Assembly (NCBI GenBank): GCA_963664085.2
Contig: CAXXLO010000002.1
Coordinates: 4,278,001 to 4,342,000, forward strand
Reading direction: 5' to 3'
Source: Bin5 sp022821545
Lineage (GTDB): Bacteria; Chloroflexota; Anaerolineae; Caldilineales; Caldilineaceae
DNA length: 64,000 bases
The position numbers were made by a program, and so were the translations under genes. Position 1 is the first letter of the stretch. Each line of letters starts with the position of its first letter. Shown in pieces: positions 18,159-27,756 of this stretch. The notes under the pieces were generated by a model. The model was given only the letters and a program-made list of their open reading frames with translations, did not search any database and was not told the origin of the DNA.

Positions 18159-19097
18159 TTATGTTACGCGTCCCTCATAGAATACGAGACGGTTTGATAG
18201 CCGGAACGAGATGATGGTGAGCGTCATAATTACGATGAACAGGATCATGCCCAAGGCGGCGGCGTATCCCATCTTGAAATTCTCGAACGCGTGGCGGTAG
18301 AGGTAGAGAACAAAGAAGAGAGTGGAGTTTGCAGGTCCCCCATTTGTGATCACAAAGCTGTTGGTAAAGACCTGGAACGAACCTATGATTCCGATGATGA
18401 AGTTGAAGAAAATGACGGGCGAAATCATGGGCAGCGTAACGCTCCAAAAGGTGGCCCAGCGGCCAGCGCCGTCCAGCGAAGCGGCTTCGTAGAGTTGAGT
18501 CGGCACGCCTTGCAATCCTGCCAGGTAGAGCACCATACCGCCGCCGACGGCCCACAGGCTCATTGCGACAAAGGCGGGCAGAGTCCACGTAGTGCTGAAC
18601 AGCCAGTTCGGCCCCGTAATGCCGATGAGGCTCAGGGCGTAGTTGACGATTCCGGCTTCAGGAGTAAATACCCATATCCACATATATGCGACGGCCACAC
18701 CGGACACCACTGCCGGCAGGTAATAGATGGTGCGATAAAGTGACATGCCGCGCACTTTTTGGTTGAGCAGAACGGCCAAGGCGACGCCAAAGATTACGCC
18801 GAGGAAGACGGTGCTCAGCGAATAGATAGCGGTGACCCATAGGCTTTTCCAGAAAAGCGGATCGCGAGTGAACATCTTGTCGTAGTTTGCAAGGCCGACA
18901 AAATTGGGGGGCGTCAGGATATCATACCTGGTCAGGCCCAGGTAGCCTGCCGCGATCAGCGGGCCGAATTCGAAGGCCAGGAATCCGATAATCCAAGGAC
19001 TGATGAAGAGATAGCCGGCTACATTTTCAAAGAGGGCAGTGCGCGACATGCGCTGTCTGCGAACTGGGGACGAAGCCTGTTTGACTGCCGTTGCCAT
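18159..19097 (-). CDS. Sugar ABC transporter permease, MalF type
   Basis: A 312-residue permease whose first helix, VAGYLFISPWIIGFLAFEFG (near residue 27), and docking loop VPTQLYEAASLDGAGRWATF mark it as MalF-like. The frame extends to TTG 19157, inside the upstream hairpin; ATG 19097 gives the normal N-terminus. Unusually, it sits after the binding-protein gene while its MalG partner is encoded before it, an order different from the other two sugar importers here. Confidence 0.93.
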   Translation of the reverse strand: MATAVKQASSPVRRQRMSRTALFENVAGYLFISPWIIGFLAFEFGPLIAAGYLGLTRYDILTPPNFVGLANYDKMFTRDPLFWKSLWVTAIYSLSTVFLGVIFGVALAVLLNQKVRGMSLYRTIYYLPAVVSGVAVAYMWIWVFTPEAGIVNYALSLIGITGPNWLFSTTWTLPAFVAMSLWAVGGGMVLYLAGLQGVPTQLYEAASLDGAGRWATFWSVTLPMISPVIFFNFIIGIIGSFQVFTNSFVITNGGPANSTLFFVLYLYRHAFENFKMGYAAALGMILFIVIMTLTIISFRLSNRLVFYEGRVT

Positions 19098-19133
19098 TGC
19101 GAAGGCCCTGTTCGTCGTGCGATGGTGAGTCGC

Positions 19134-19174
19134 CTGGGGATTGGTGACTTGATACAAGTGTCACCAATCCCCAG
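19134..19174 (-). terminator. 15-bp perfect inverted repeat between binding-protein and permease genes
   Basis: CTGGGGATTGGTGAC (19134-19148) and GTCACCAATCCCCAG (19160-19174) are exact reverse complements around an 11-nt spacer. No T-run follows on the minus strand. The element lies 20 bp after the binding-protein stop and would give a very stable RNA stem, likely protecting the upstream mRNA or reducing read-through into the permease gene. As DNA it could also be a mobile-repeat remnant. Confidence 0.7.
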
Positions 19175-19193
19175 ATCAGTTGTCGTCAGAGAA

Positions 19194-20513
19194 TCAGACG
19201 TCTTCCAGAATCACGTCAATCGCCTTTGTCGCCGCTTCCATTGCTTCCTTCGTCGTCTTCTCGCCCAGGATTGCAAGTTCGTATTCGGAGCGGAACGCGT
19301 TCAAGATCTCCGTCGTGCTGGGACCCCAGTATTCGCCAGTTGATAGTCCCGTAATGGGCAGGTGAAGAGTGAGGAAAGCTGCTTGACGTTCGTTGGTGAT
19401 GGCGCTCTTGACAGTCTCCTCCATGCGATAGTTGATAGGGAAGAGAGTTATCTGGTAGTCGAGTGAATCCTGGTTGATCGCGCGCCAGATGAAGAATTCC
19501 CAGGCGGCGTCGATCTTGTCGGATTGAGACCAAATCGCTTCCATGTGTACGCTGCCGGCATAGACATCGACCGCGGGCGGATTGGTGGTGGAAGGCCAAA
19601 AGGTCATCCACTGGTTGGTCGTGTCATTGGCGGTACGTTTGAGCCAGGTGTCCCAGTCGGCAAGGACCATAGGCCACATGGCGATCTTGCCGCCGGCGGT
19701 GGGGAATTCTCCCAAGGCCTGATCTGCGCCGGGCTTCATACTGAACTCTCTCCAGGCCACAAGCTGCTCAATCGCTTCGACAGCCTCCGGCTGGTCGAGC
19801 ATGCACTTGGTTTCGTCCTCGTTGATGACCTGGCCGCCATTCTGCCAGATCGTTGTTAGATAGAGGTCAGCGGCCAGGAGCGGCGACGTGATCGCGAAGG
19901 ACTCGTCGTCGCGGTTCAGTTTCGGACCCACCTCGGCCACGTCGGACAGAGTCCAATCTTCGTTGGGCAGGTCGAGGCCGGCCTCTTCGAAACGGTCCTC
20001 GCTGTAGGCAAGCCCGCGCAGGATAACCGAGTTTGTGGGAAGGCCATAGATATCGCCGTCGATGGTGCCCCAGTCGCTGTCGGCGGGGAACTCAAAGTCG
20101 TCCATCACAACGTCAGGATCGTTGGCGAGGAATTCGCTGATTGAGAGGGCAACCTTTTTACGCTTGATCTGAATCCACCACGGGCCGCCGATGAACCAAA
20201 GGTCAGGAGCAGTACCGGCCGCGACATCGATCAGCAGCTTATCGGCGTGTTCGCCCCAGGGGACGAGTTCAAATTCTACATGAACGGTGTCGCTCTGCTC
20301 GTTAAACATATCGACCTGTTTGTCGAGCGGACCGATCACCTGTGCATAGCGGACCGAGGTCTTCTCCATGCTGGGGGCAGCTTCATCCGAGCCGGCGTCC
20401 GCGCTTCCCGAATCCGGCGACGCTCCTCCACAAGCTTGCAGGAGAGGGACGGTGGCTCCGACCACGGCGGCGCCGCGCAGGAACTGTCTGCGGCTAAATC
20501 TCTCGTTGGACAT
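19194..20513 (-). CDS. Sugar-type ABC transporter substrate-binding lipoprotein
   Basis: A 439-residue family 1 binding protein. MSNERFSRRQFLRGAAVVG has a twin-arginine motif, and LLQACGG supplies the lipobox. The body contains DKLLIDVAAGTAPDLWFIGG and YGLPTNSVILRGLAYSEDRF, standard for sugar-binding proteins. ATG 20513 has a strong GGAGGAG ribosome site. The gene lies between its two permeases, and a long stem follows its stop. Its ligand cannot be stated. Confidence 0.93.
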   Translation of the reverse strand: MSNERFSRRQFLRGAAVVGATVPLLQACGGASPDSGSADAGSDEAAPSMEKTSVRYAQVIGPLDKQVDMFNEQSDTVHVEFELVPWGEHADKLLIDVAAGTAPDLWFIGGPWWIQIKRKKVALSISEFLANDPDVVMDDFEFPADSDWGTIDGDIYGLPTNSVILRGLAYSEDRFEEAGLDLPNEDWTLSDVAEVGPKLNRDDESFAITSPLLAADLYLTTIWQNGGQVINEDETKCMLDQPEAVEAIEQLVAWREFSMKPGADQALGEFPTAGGKIAMWPMVLADWDTWLKRTANDTTNQWMTFWPSTTNPPAVDVYAGSVHMEAIWSQSDKIDAAWEFFIWRAINQDSLDYQITLFPINYRMEETVKSAITNERQAAFLTLHLPITGLSTGEYWGPSTTEILNAFRSEYELAILGEKTTKEAMEAATKAIDVILEDV

Positions 20514-20603
20514 GGCTTTCTCCTCCTTCGTGAGAATGAATCGCGAATGCTCTTCATGCTTCGAACTCGTGCCGGTTGACATAGGTGCCAGAAGAGACTG
20601 ACT

Positions 20604-21515
20604 TTAACCTTTGATACCAGAAAAAGTGACCCCTTGAATGAAGTAACGTTGGGCGAAGAAGAAAACCAACAGCGGAGGAAGCAGTAACATCGTCGAGCCG
20701 GCCATCAGGTGCGGCATGTTTGGCCGGACGGATGACGATGCTGCGGTAGCCATGAAATGAAGGCCTACAGCCAGCGTCAGCATGTCTCGGCTTCGCAGAA
20801 AGATCAGCGGACCGAAGAAGTCGTTCCAAGTTCCAAGGAAGGAGAAGATTGCCACCGCGGCCAGGGCCGGTTTGATCAGGGGCAGAGCAATGCGCAGATA
20901 GATGCCGAGCCAACCGCAGCCATCTATGCGGGCGGCGTCGTCAAGTTCCGGGTTGATAGTCAGGATAAACTGCCGCAGCAGAAAGATAAAGAATGCGCCG
21001 CCGCCGAACCAGGACGGCACAATCAGAGGCAGGTACGTGTTCAGCCAGTCAAGATCGCGGAAGAGAATGTAGAGCGGGATGATGGTCACCTGGCCGGGTA
21101 CCATCATTGTGCTCAGGACGAGAATGAAGATGGCATCGCGGCCAAAGAAGCGGATTCGAGCGAACCCGAACGCCACTAGCGAAGCGCTCAATAGCCGTCC
21201 CACCAGGACGCCCAAGGTGATGATCATCGTGTTTGCGCCGTAGCGGGGAAAGCTGAAGTAGTCGAAGAAAGCCTGACGGTAATGGACCCACTGGAACTCG
21301 CTGGGGATCCACTTCGGCGGTATCAGGAATACCTCCCACTCCGGCTTTAGCGAGGTCGATATCATCCAGAAGAGGGGCACCAACATCGTTACAGTACCGA
21401 CCAAAAGGACCAAATGGATACCCGAGCGTTCCAAGGAGCGCCCGAATTGCGCCCGCCGCCGAAGGCGACGCGCGTCTGAATCATCTGAATGTGGTGCGCT
21501 GAGTGGGGTTGCCAT
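20604..21515 (-). CDS. Sugar ABC transporter permease, MalG type, first gene of operon
   Basis: A 303-residue permease with about six helices; the docking loop reads INPELDDAARIDGCGWLGIY and the end is YFIQGVTFSGIKG. It starts at ATG 21515 with AGGGTGG upstream and is preceded by a strong promoter. A permease as the first gene and the binding protein second is less usual for this class. The Arg-rich N-terminus (RRLRRRAQFGRSLER) follows the positive-inside rule. Confidence 0.93.
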   Translation of the reverse strand: MATPLSAPHSDDSDARRLRRRAQFGRSLERSGIHLVLLVGTVTMLVPLFWMISTSLKPEWEVFLIPPKWIPSEFQWVHYRQAFFDYFSFPRYGANTMIITLGVLVGRLLSASLVAFGFARIRFFGRDAIFILVLSTMMVPGQVTIIPLYILFRDLDWLNTYLPLIVPSWFGGGAFFIFLLRQFILTINPELDDAARIDGCGWLGIYLRIALPLIKPALAAVAIFSFLGTWNDFFGPLIFLRSRDMLTLAVGLHFMATAASSSVRPNMPHLMAGSTMLLLPPLLVFFFAQRYFIQGVTFSGIKG

Positions 21516-21556
21516 CGTCCACCCTGTTGGTGGGTGACCAGAGTCAACTGCTTAAC

Positions 21557-21584
21557 AGTATATGCTGGGATAACAGGATGTCAA
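21557..21584 (-). promoter_or_regulatory. Sigma-70 promoter for the MalG-binding protein-MalF-PhyH operon
   Basis: On the minus strand TTGACA (21579-21584) and TATACT (21557-21562) are separated by 16 bp. The likely transcript start is about 35 bp before the ATG at 21515, leaving a short leader. Confidence 0.7.
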
Positions 21585-21681
21585 AATGGCCATAACAGGG
21601 CCTTGTGACAGAGTTTGAAGAGTTCGCCTCCGTGGAAAGGCCTGCCAGCGGCTATTGCATAGGCGTGTGGACAGACAGTCG

Positions 21682-23103
21682 CTATGACACGTCGGGCCAG
21701 GCAGATGCCCAGGGAGCAATCTGCTCCAACGCGGCGGCGGCCTGGAGGACGAGCGTGTCGGCGTGGTAGCGACCGACGATCTGGAGCGCTACGGGGAGGC
21801 CGTCTGAAGCAAAACCGCAAGGTACGCTCGCGGCGGGTTGTCCCGTCAGATTGAAAGGATAGGTGAAGGGCAGGCGGTCAAAGATCGATGGCGTAGGCGT
21901 ACCGTCGATTTCGGCGGGCCAGTCGTCGACGCGCCAGGCGGTGAGAGGCATCTGCGGCGTGAGCAGGAGGTCGTAGTCTTCGAAGAACTCTCTGGACTGA
22001 TTGTAGAAGACGGTGCGGGAAACTTCGGCCCGGCCATGGTCTTCGCCGGTGTAGCGACGGCCCTGCCGGATCATCTCTGCGAGACTGGGTTCGAAGGCAT
22101 CGGGACTCTCGTCGTAAGCATGGCCGACGCGGGCGGCCATGGAGACGAACCAGCAGACCTCGGCGCCGGGGCGGGGGTTGTCCCAGTTGGGATCGACGGT
22201 CTCCACGATGCAGCCCAGTTCGGCGAAGCGCAGGGCGGCCTCACCTGCAAGACGCCGCACATCAGGGTCGACTGCGGCGTAACCGAAGTCTGCGCTCCAG
22301 GCGACACGCAGGCCGCGCAAGGCGGGCAGCGGATCGGCCACGGCGGCGATGTAGTCGTCGGGACGGTTGGCGATGGCAGTGGGATCGCGTGGATCGGGTC
22401 CGGCTGCGGCCTGAGTGAAGAGGGCGGCGTCGGCTACAGTGCGCGAGATGGGACCGTTGTGGGAGCGGGCGGACCAGATGTCCAAGTTGGGCCAGTAGGG
22501 CAGCCGGCCAAATGAGGGCTTGAAGCCGAAAACGCCGCAAAGGGCTGAGGGTATGCGGATAGAACCTGCCCCGTCTGAGCCGTGTGCGAGCGGGCAGATG
22601 CCGGCCGCGACGGCTGCGGCCGCGCCGCCGCTGGAGCCGCCGGGCGTATGGTCGGTGTTCCAAGGATTGCGGCCCGGTTCGCCGAGCAGATTGTCGCACA
22701 TGTCCTTGTGGCCGAGGTGAGGCGTGTTGGTCTTGCCGATTATGATGCCGCCGGCGGCCTTGACTCGGCCCGTTACGGCGCCGTCGATGTCGGCGATCTG
22801 GTCTTTCTGGAGGACGGAGCCGCTGGTGAAGCGGAGGCCGGCGCTGGGTTCGAGGTCTTTTATCGGGACGGGCAGGCCGTGCAGCGGCCCAAGCTCCTCA
22901 TTGCGCATGACGGCGCCCTCGGCGGCGCGGGCGCCGTCGAGGGCGCGGTCGGCGTCATAAGCGAGAAAGGCATTGATGGCGGGATTGACAGACTCGATCC
23001 GTGCGAGGACAGCTTCAGTCAGCTCAACTGGGGAGAGCTGTCTGGCAGCGATGGCAGCGACAAGCTCAGTTGCTGGCGTGCGGAAGAGTTCGGAAGGGGC
23101 CAT
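21682..23103 (-). CDS. Amidase signature family enzyme
   Basis: A 473-residue hydrolase with the full Ser-cis-Ser-Lys triad: K82 in GLPVPIKDLE, S157 in the GGSSGG motif and the nucleophile S181 in GSDGAGSIRIP. The spacings, 75 and 24 residues, equal those of characterised family members. It hydrolyses an amide bond; candidates range from aryl or fatty-acid amides to carbamoyl compounds. It is not likely to be GatA, because gatB/gatC are absent nearby. The ATG has AAGGAA upstream. It is transcribed alone or with the SH3b gene 87 bp upstream. Confidence 0.94.
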   Translation of the reverse strand: MAPSELFRTPATELVAAIAARQLSPVELTEAVLARIESVNPAINAFLAYDADRALDGARAAEGAVMRNEELGPLHGLPVPIKDLEPSAGLRFTSGSVLQKDQIADIDGAVTGRVKAAGGIIIGKTNTPHLGHKDMCDNLLGEPGRNPWNTDHTPGGSSGGAAAAVAAGICPLAHGSDGAGSIRIPSALCGVFGFKPSFGRLPYWPNLDIWSARSHNGPISRTVADAALFTQAAAGPDPRDPTAIANRPDDYIAAVADPLPALRGLRVAWSADFGYAAVDPDVRRLAGEAALRFAELGCIVETVDPNWDNPRPGAEVCWFVSMAARVGHAYDESPDAFEPSLAEMIRQGRRYTGEDHGRAEVSRTVFYNQSREFFEDYDLLLTPQMPLTAWRVDDWPAEIDGTPTPSIFDRLPFTYPFNLTGQPAASVPCGFASDGLPVALQIVGRYHADTLVLQAAAALEQIAPWASAWPDVS

Positions 23104-23190
23104 TTCAGGGTTCCTTTTGAGAGCGGATGCTTCAGTTTCCCTTACCTACAAGAAAGATCGCCGGCCAGACAACTCTGCGTGACTTCTTCC

Positions 23191-24192
23191 TCAATTGTTC
23201 TGGGCGAAAATGAGCCACACCTCGCCGTTGCCGCCAGACACGCTGAATGTATAGTTCTGGCTGTCGCGCTCCCCGTTACCGTCTCTGACGAAGATCGTGT
23301 AGTTGCCGGCTACGTTTCCACCCGGGACCTGGCCAAGGGGGACTGCCTTAAGATAGTTATACTTATTGCCCTGGGGCCCCTGGTGCGTGGTGTTTCCGCC
23401 GCGCGTAGAGTTATTCACTGCGGCTACATGATTGCCATCCTTGTGCAACTCCACGTAGTAGCTGCCGCCGATGCCCTGGACTTCGTCGCCGCGTCCTTCG
23501 TGAACGAAGCCAATATAGAGCTTAAGCTCGCTGCCGCCGTTGTTCCTGAGATCCGTGTTGCGCAGCCTGAACTTGCAACCGTCCCCGCCGATGCCGGCAC
23601 AGGGGTCGGCCGGAGGCTGCGTCACGGGGGGAGGCGTTGGCGGGACAGGCGTAGGCGGAATGGGCGTGGCCGTTGGGACTGGCGTTGGCGGCGGTGTGGG
23701 TATTATTGGGGCCACCTGCACAAGTTCCGGATTGGTTGCGGTTACCAGAGGGCTATAGACCCAGGCATACTGGCCGCCGTAAATGATCTGCCACCAGCCG
23801 CCGGCAGGATTCTTGCCGGAGATGGGGTACTGATCTCCCAGCGAGGCTTGTCCGAGAATGGGGTAGTTCGTGCCCGGTCCTGCACGCACGTTCATGTTGC
23901 GTGAGATCGTCACCGTCGGAGACTGGGAGGTCGCTGTCGGCGTAAGCGTCGGGGGTGAAGTCGGTGAAGGCGTCGGCGTCACCGTCGGTGTGGCCGTCGC
24001 TTCCAGAACGGCCAGCCGCTCCTCATACGAGGCCATTCGATCCGACATCGTGGCGACCAATTCCACCATGGCTTCAACTTTCGCCGCCAGAGTTTCGAGA
24101 GTCAACCCTGCGTCTTGTGCGTAGAGCGGAACTGCAATGGCGAGGAGGGCCACTACTATGAGCAATGCCAATCGTATCTTTTTCATCCTCAT
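23191..24192 (-). CDS. Secreted SH3b domain protein with Pro/Thr-rich linkers
   Basis: The 333-residue product begins with a Sec signal peptide (KKIRLALLIVVALLAIAVPLYAQ). A short predicted coiled coil (residues 30-70) leads to a Thr/Pro linker, one bacterial SH3 domain (MNVRAGPGTNYPILG to YAWVYSPL, about residues 104-151), a second Pro/Thr-rich linker, and an unrecognised C-terminal domain of about 120 residues with a Cys pair. SH3b domains often bind cell-wall peptides. No catalytic domain is visible, so a surface-binding or structural role is inferred. ATG 24186 is an alternative start. Confidence 0.85.
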   Translation of the reverse strand: MRMKKIRLALLIVVALLAIAVPLYAQDAGLTLETLAAKVEAMVELVATMSDRMASYEERLAVLEATATPTVTPTPSPTSPPTLTPTATSQSPTVTISRNMNVRAGPGTNYPILGQASLGDQYPISGKNPAGGWWQIIYGGQYAWVYSPLVTATNPELVQVAPIIPTPPPTPVPTATPIPPTPVPPTPPPVTQPPADPCAGIGGDGCKFRLRNTDLRNNGGSELKLYIGFVHEGRGDEVQGIGGSYYVELHKDGNHVAAVNNSTRGGNTTHQGPQGNKYNYLKAVPLGQVPGGNVAGNYTIFVRDGNGERDSQNYTFSVSGGNGEVWLIFAQNN

Positions 24193-24337
24193 TCCCGGTC
24201 TCTTAATTGCTCAGATTTCGATGCCGACAAAATAGAGGCACGCTATGGTTGGCGTGTCTTTGCGAACAAGAGTATTTCCTGAAGACTTGAACGACAGTCA
24301 GCAGTTTATTATCCAGTATCTGATCCCATCGCCCAAA

Positions 24338-24356
24338 CAGGGGGACGACCCCTCTG
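24338..24356 (-). terminator. Probable terminator of the aap operon
   Basis: On the minus strand CAGAGGGG and CCCCCTG pair with a single mismatch around a four-base loop and are followed by TTTGGG. It lies 26 bp after the ATPase stop. The T-run is short, so efficiency is uncertain. Confidence 0.55.
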
Positions 24357-24382
24357 GCCGGACGCGGGTCTGGCGGCAGATG

Positions 24383-25132
24383 TTAAAGGATCTGGCTGAG
24401 GAAGAGTTTGGTGCGCTCGTGTTGAGCGTTGGTGAAGAAGTGTTCGGGCGTGCCGACCTCCATGATTTCGCCGCCGTCCATGAAGACGATGCGATCGGCA
24501 ACTTCCCGCGCGAATCCCATCTCGTGGGTAACGACAAGCATCGTCATGCCCGTTTCGGCCAGCTCCTGCATAACGTCGAGAACCTCCTTAATCATCTCCG
24601 GATCGAGCGCCGAAGTCGGTTCGTCGAAGAGCATGATCTTCGGAGACATGGCGAGCGAGCGGGCGATGGCGACGCGCTGCTGCTGGCCTCCGGACAGCTG
24701 ACCTGGGTACTTGTCGGCCTGTTCGGGAATGCCGACGCGATTGAGCAGGCCCATGGCGGTCTCCTGGGCCTCTTCCTTCTTCATTTTGCGGACCTGGATA
24801 GGCGCCAGCGTTATATTCTCCATCACCGTGAGGTGGGGGAAAAGGTTGAACTGCTGGAAGACCATCCCGGCTTCAGAGCGGATCTGTTCGATGTTGCGCA
24901 CGTCTCGGGTAAGCGGGATGCCGTCGACGATGATGTCTCCGGCCTGGTGCTCTTCGAGGCGGTTGATACAGCGGATAAAGGTCGATTTGCCGGAGCCGGA
25001 GGGACCGATGATCACAACCACTTCCTGGGCCTTTACGCGCAGGCTGCAGTCTTTGAGAGCCTGAAAGTCGCCGAACCATTTGCATACGTCCTGGCAGATG
25101 ATGATCTCTTCGGCAGTCGAGTTTTCGGACAT
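24383..25132 (-). CDS. aapP: General L-amino-acid ABC transporter ATP-binding protein
   Basis: A 249-residue ATPase with Walker A GPSGSGKST, signature LSGGQQQRVAIARSL and Walker B IMLFDEPTSALD, all intact. It powers amino-acid import by the two permeases encoded upstream. ATG 25132 is preferred to GTG 25141 because GAGGTG lies six bases before it. Gene order binding protein, permease Q, permease M, ATPase on one strand is that of the aapJQMP operon of general amino-acid importers. The symbol rests on that order and on subunit sizes. Confidence 0.95.
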   Translation of the reverse strand: MSENSTAEEIIICQDVCKWFGDFQALKDCSLRVKAQEVVVIIGPSGSGKSTFIRCINRLEEHQAGDIIVDGIPLTRDVRNIEQIRSEAGMVFQQFNLFPHLTVMENITLAPIQVRKMKKEEAQETAMGLLNRVGIPEQADKYPGQLSGGQQQRVAIARSLAMSPKIMLFDEPTSALDPEMIKEVLDVMQELAETGMTMLVVTHEMGFAREVADRIVFMDGGEIMEVGTPEHFFTNAQHERTKLFLSQIL

Positions 25133-25195
25133 GGTGGGCACCTCGGTAATTCGCGCTGCGTAAACGGTTGAGAGAACTGGCTTCCTGCCCCCGCG

Positions 25196-26416
25196 CTAGC
25201 GTTCGCCGACGCCCAGCCGCTGCTCAATCCGCCGGCTGGCGTAGGACATGCTGTAGCTGAAAATCCAGAACAGCACCGCGATGATGGCGTACACTTCCTG
25301 CTGAGTGCCGAGCCAGTCGGGATTGGCCAGGATTGTGCGGGCAATGCCGAGCAGATCGAAGATGCCGACGAGGGCTACAAGTGTAGTGTCTTTGAATAGG
25401 CTGATGAACTGCCCCACGAGAACGGGGATTACCGCCCGCAACGCCTGCGGCAGAATGATGTGCATGGTGGACTGGTATGTGCTCAGACCCAGGGCCTGTG
25501 CGGCCTCATACTGGCCGCGCGAGATCGACTGCAGGCCGCCCCGCACGTTTTCAGCCGTGTAAGCCGCTGAGAAAAGCGTGATGGCGACAAGCGCACGCAG
25601 GACCCGGTCGACGAGTGGGAAGCCGTCGGGCAGAAACAGCTGCAGCATGACCTGGCCCATGAACAGCAGGCTGATGAGCGGCACGCCGCGAATGAATTCA
25701 ATGTAAATCACGCTGATTACGCGGATGGCGGGCAACTTCGACTGGCGGCCGAGCGCAAGCAGGACACCAAGCGGAAACGAGAGGGTGATTCCGAAGAAGG
25801 CGAGCAACAGGGAGAGGAGCAGTCCGCCCCAGAGGATGGGCTGGACCGGGGGCATCGGGCCTTCCTCTGCGCCGATTCCCCGCAGAAGGATTAGCATAAC
25901 GACGAGATAGGCGAGGAGCAGGTAGGCTGCCGCGCGGCCCCGCCGCTGGATCGGCATGTGACCGGCAATATAGAAACCGGCGCCGGCCGCGGCGGCTGTG
26001 AAGAGCAGGTTGAGTCGCGTCCCCATGGAGAAGAAGGGGATGAGCATGAGAACGAAGGGAATCGCGATCAGGATGCGGGCCGCGCCGCTGAACTGACCGC
26101 TGATCAGCCTCCACGTGATGCCCACGACGCCGCCGAGCAGATGGATAACGAGCCAGAGCCGCCAGGCTTCAGTAGCAGGGTACTGGCCGCGCATGATGAG
26201 GTTGAAGTTCGCCGGTATGACGCCCCACTCAGCGGTAAAAAAGGCCCAGCGCAGCAGGAGGCGGGCAATGAAGACGATGAAGGCCAGAGCGACAAGCGTC
26301 AAGAGCGAGTTTAACAGGTCGCTGAACAGGTTACGCCGCACCCAGCCGAGAACTGTGTAGCGTTCCGTAATTGGAAGGACTGAGCGGTCCGATGGGGTGC
26401 CAGCCACTGTGGTCAT
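25196..26416 (-). CDS. aapM: General L-amino-acid ABC transporter permease M
   Basis: A 406-residue permease, longer than the usual 220-250 because it carries several extra helices before the conserved core, a feature of the AapQ/AapM subfamily. The core has GGLLLSLLLAFFGITLSFPLG, then FIRGVPLISLLFM, and the docking loop GGLQSISRGQYEAAQALGLS with LPQALRAVIPVLVGQFISLF. It heterodimerises with the permease encoded 86 bp upstream. The ribosome site AAGGAT is rather distant. Confidence 0.93.
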   Translation of the reverse strand: MTTVAGTPSDRSVLPITERYTVLGWVRRNLFSDLLNSLLTLVALAFIVFIARLLLRWAFFTAEWGVIPANFNLIMRGQYPATEAWRLWLVIHLLGGVVGITWRLISGQFSGAARILIAIPFVLMLIPFFSMGTRLNLLFTAAAAGAGFYIAGHMPIQRRGRAAAYLLLAYLVVMLILLRGIGAEEGPMPPVQPILWGGLLLSLLLAFFGITLSFPLGVLLALGRQSKLPAIRVISVIYIEFIRGVPLISLLFMGQVMLQLFLPDGFPLVDRVLRALVAITLFSAAYTAENVRGGLQSISRGQYEAAQALGLSTYQSTMHIILPQALRAVIPVLVGQFISLFKDTTLVALVGIFDLLGIARTILANPDWLGTQQEVYAIIAVLFWIFSYSMSYASRRIEQRLGVGER

Positions 26417-26502
26417 CTGTCGATCGATCCTTGCGATTTGTGCTGGGAGTCTCCGGTTGTTGGTCTGGCAGTTCGCTGCGTGTCTGCCCTGCGTACGTGC
26501 CG

Positions 26503-27687
26503 CTAACGTTCGACGAGGCGGATCCGGCGGTTATAGATATTCATGAGCAGAGAGGTAAGCAGACTGAGCGACAGGTATGTGCCCATAATCATGGTAAACA
26601 TTTCAATCTCGCGGCCCGTCTGGTTCAGGATAGTGTTACCAGCGACCGCGAACAGGTCGGGATAGCCGATAGCGATGGCCAGTGAGGAGTTCTTGGTGAG
26701 ATTCAGGTACTGGCTGGTGAGCGGCGGGATGATGACCCGCAGGGCCTGGGGGAAGATGATGAGCCTAAGCGTCTGGGCAGGGTTAAGGCCCAGGGAAGTT
26801 GCAGCCTCCCGCTGTCCTTTGGAGACGGACTGAATGCCGGCGCGCACGACTTCAGCGATAAAGGCGGCGGTGTAAATGATGAGTCCGGACAGCAGAGCCA
26901 TGAACTGCTGGCTGAGGACTTTTCCGCCTTGCGTGTTGAAGCCTTCGAGGAAGGGTTGGTCCAGTGTCATTGGCTGCGGCAAAATGATCCAGCCAACGAG
27001 GCCGACGGCTGCGACCGTTACCAGGAACCAGAGCGTGATTAGCGGCATGCGACCGGTACGCTTGCCCTGTTCGCGCAGGAACCAGGCCACGGCGGCGCCG
27101 AGGACGACACCCGCGCCCAGGACAATCAGAAAGGCGCTCCAGGATTCGGTGGGAATGCCCCACGGGATGGCAATGCCGCGATTGCTGAGAAAGATGGGGC
27201 CGGGCAATACGATGGCTTCGGCAACGCGCGGCATCTTCAGAAAGACCGCCTGCGCCCAGAAGATCAGCAGGACGAGTAGGGGGATGTTGCGAAAGATATC
27301 AATGTAAATGGCAGCGATGCGGCTGACAAGAAAGTTCGTGGAGAGGCGCATCACGCCAATTACGATCCCGAGCGCGGTGGCGAAGATTATGCCGAGAAAG
27401 GCGACCTGGAATGTATTGAGCAGACCGACAACAAAGGCTCTGAGGTAGGTCCGTTCTCGAGAATAGTCAATCAGGCTTTCGCCGATGTCGAAGCCGGCGG
27501 CCTGACCGAGAAAACTGAAACTGATGGCGACGCTGTGTTTTTCGCGCAGCCCAGTTATCATGTTGCTATAGAAGAACAGTCCCAGCCCGACGACGATAAA
27601 GACAACCAGAAACTGGCTGAAGATGCCGAGCACGCGCTCATCGCGGTAAAAGGGCGGGCGGACCTGACTGGCGTGGATCTCCTGCAT
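26503..27687 (-). CDS. aapQ: General L-amino-acid ABC transporter permease Q
   Basis: A 394-residue permease of the AapQ subfamily. Like AapQ it has a first helix near residue 30, a conserved pair (LRAFVVGLLNTFQVAFLGII) and then an inserted loop with two helices (about residues 185-235) before the docking motif RAGIQSVSKGQREAATSLGL and LTSQYLNLTKNSSLAIAIGY. The ribosome site is weak. A hairpin lies between it and the binding-protein gene upstream. Confidence 0.93.
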   Translation of the reverse strand: MQEIHASQVRPPFYRDERVLGIFSQFLVVFIVVGLGLFFYSNMITGLREKHSVAISFSFLGQAAGFDIGESLIDYSRERTYLRAFVVGLLNTFQVAFLGIIFATALGIVIGVMRLSTNFLVSRIAAIYIDIFRNIPLLVLLIFWAQAVFLKMPRVAEAIVLPGPIFLSNRGIAIPWGIPTESWSAFLIVLGAGVVLGAAVAWFLREQGKRTGRMPLITLWFLVTVAAVGLVGWIILPQPMTLDQPFLEGFNTQGGKVLSQQFMALLSGLIIYTAAFIAEVVRAGIQSVSKGQREAATSLGLNPAQTLRLIIFPQALRVIIPPLTSQYLNLTKNSSLAIAIGYPDLFAVAGNTILNQTGREIEMFTMIMGTYLSLSLLTSLLMNIYNRRIRLVER

Positions 27688-27710
27688 AGGCTGACTCTGG
27701 GGTGGGTGCA

Positions 27711-27744
27711 GCCATACGGCCAGCCGTGAGGCAGACCGTATGGC
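27711..27744 (-). terminator. Hairpin between aapJ and aapQ
   Basis: GCCATACGG (27711-27719) and CCGTATGGC (27736-27744) are exact reverse complements around a 16-nt loop that itself contains a short CGGC/GCCG match. It begins 12 bp after the aapJ stop. There is no T-run, so mRNA stabilisation or partial termination is more likely than full termination. Confidence 0.65.
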
Positions 27745-27756
27745 ATTGTAAGCGAA

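Noticed and set aside
19134..19174. Insertion-sequence terminal repeats
   Set aside because: The arms are only 11 bp apart with no transposase gene, and the place between binding protein and permease matches the other hairpins.
22582..23904. 440-residue open frame on the plus strand across the amidase and SH3b genes
   Set aside because: It runs opposite two well-supported genes and consists of Gly/Val/Ala-rich antisense sequence.
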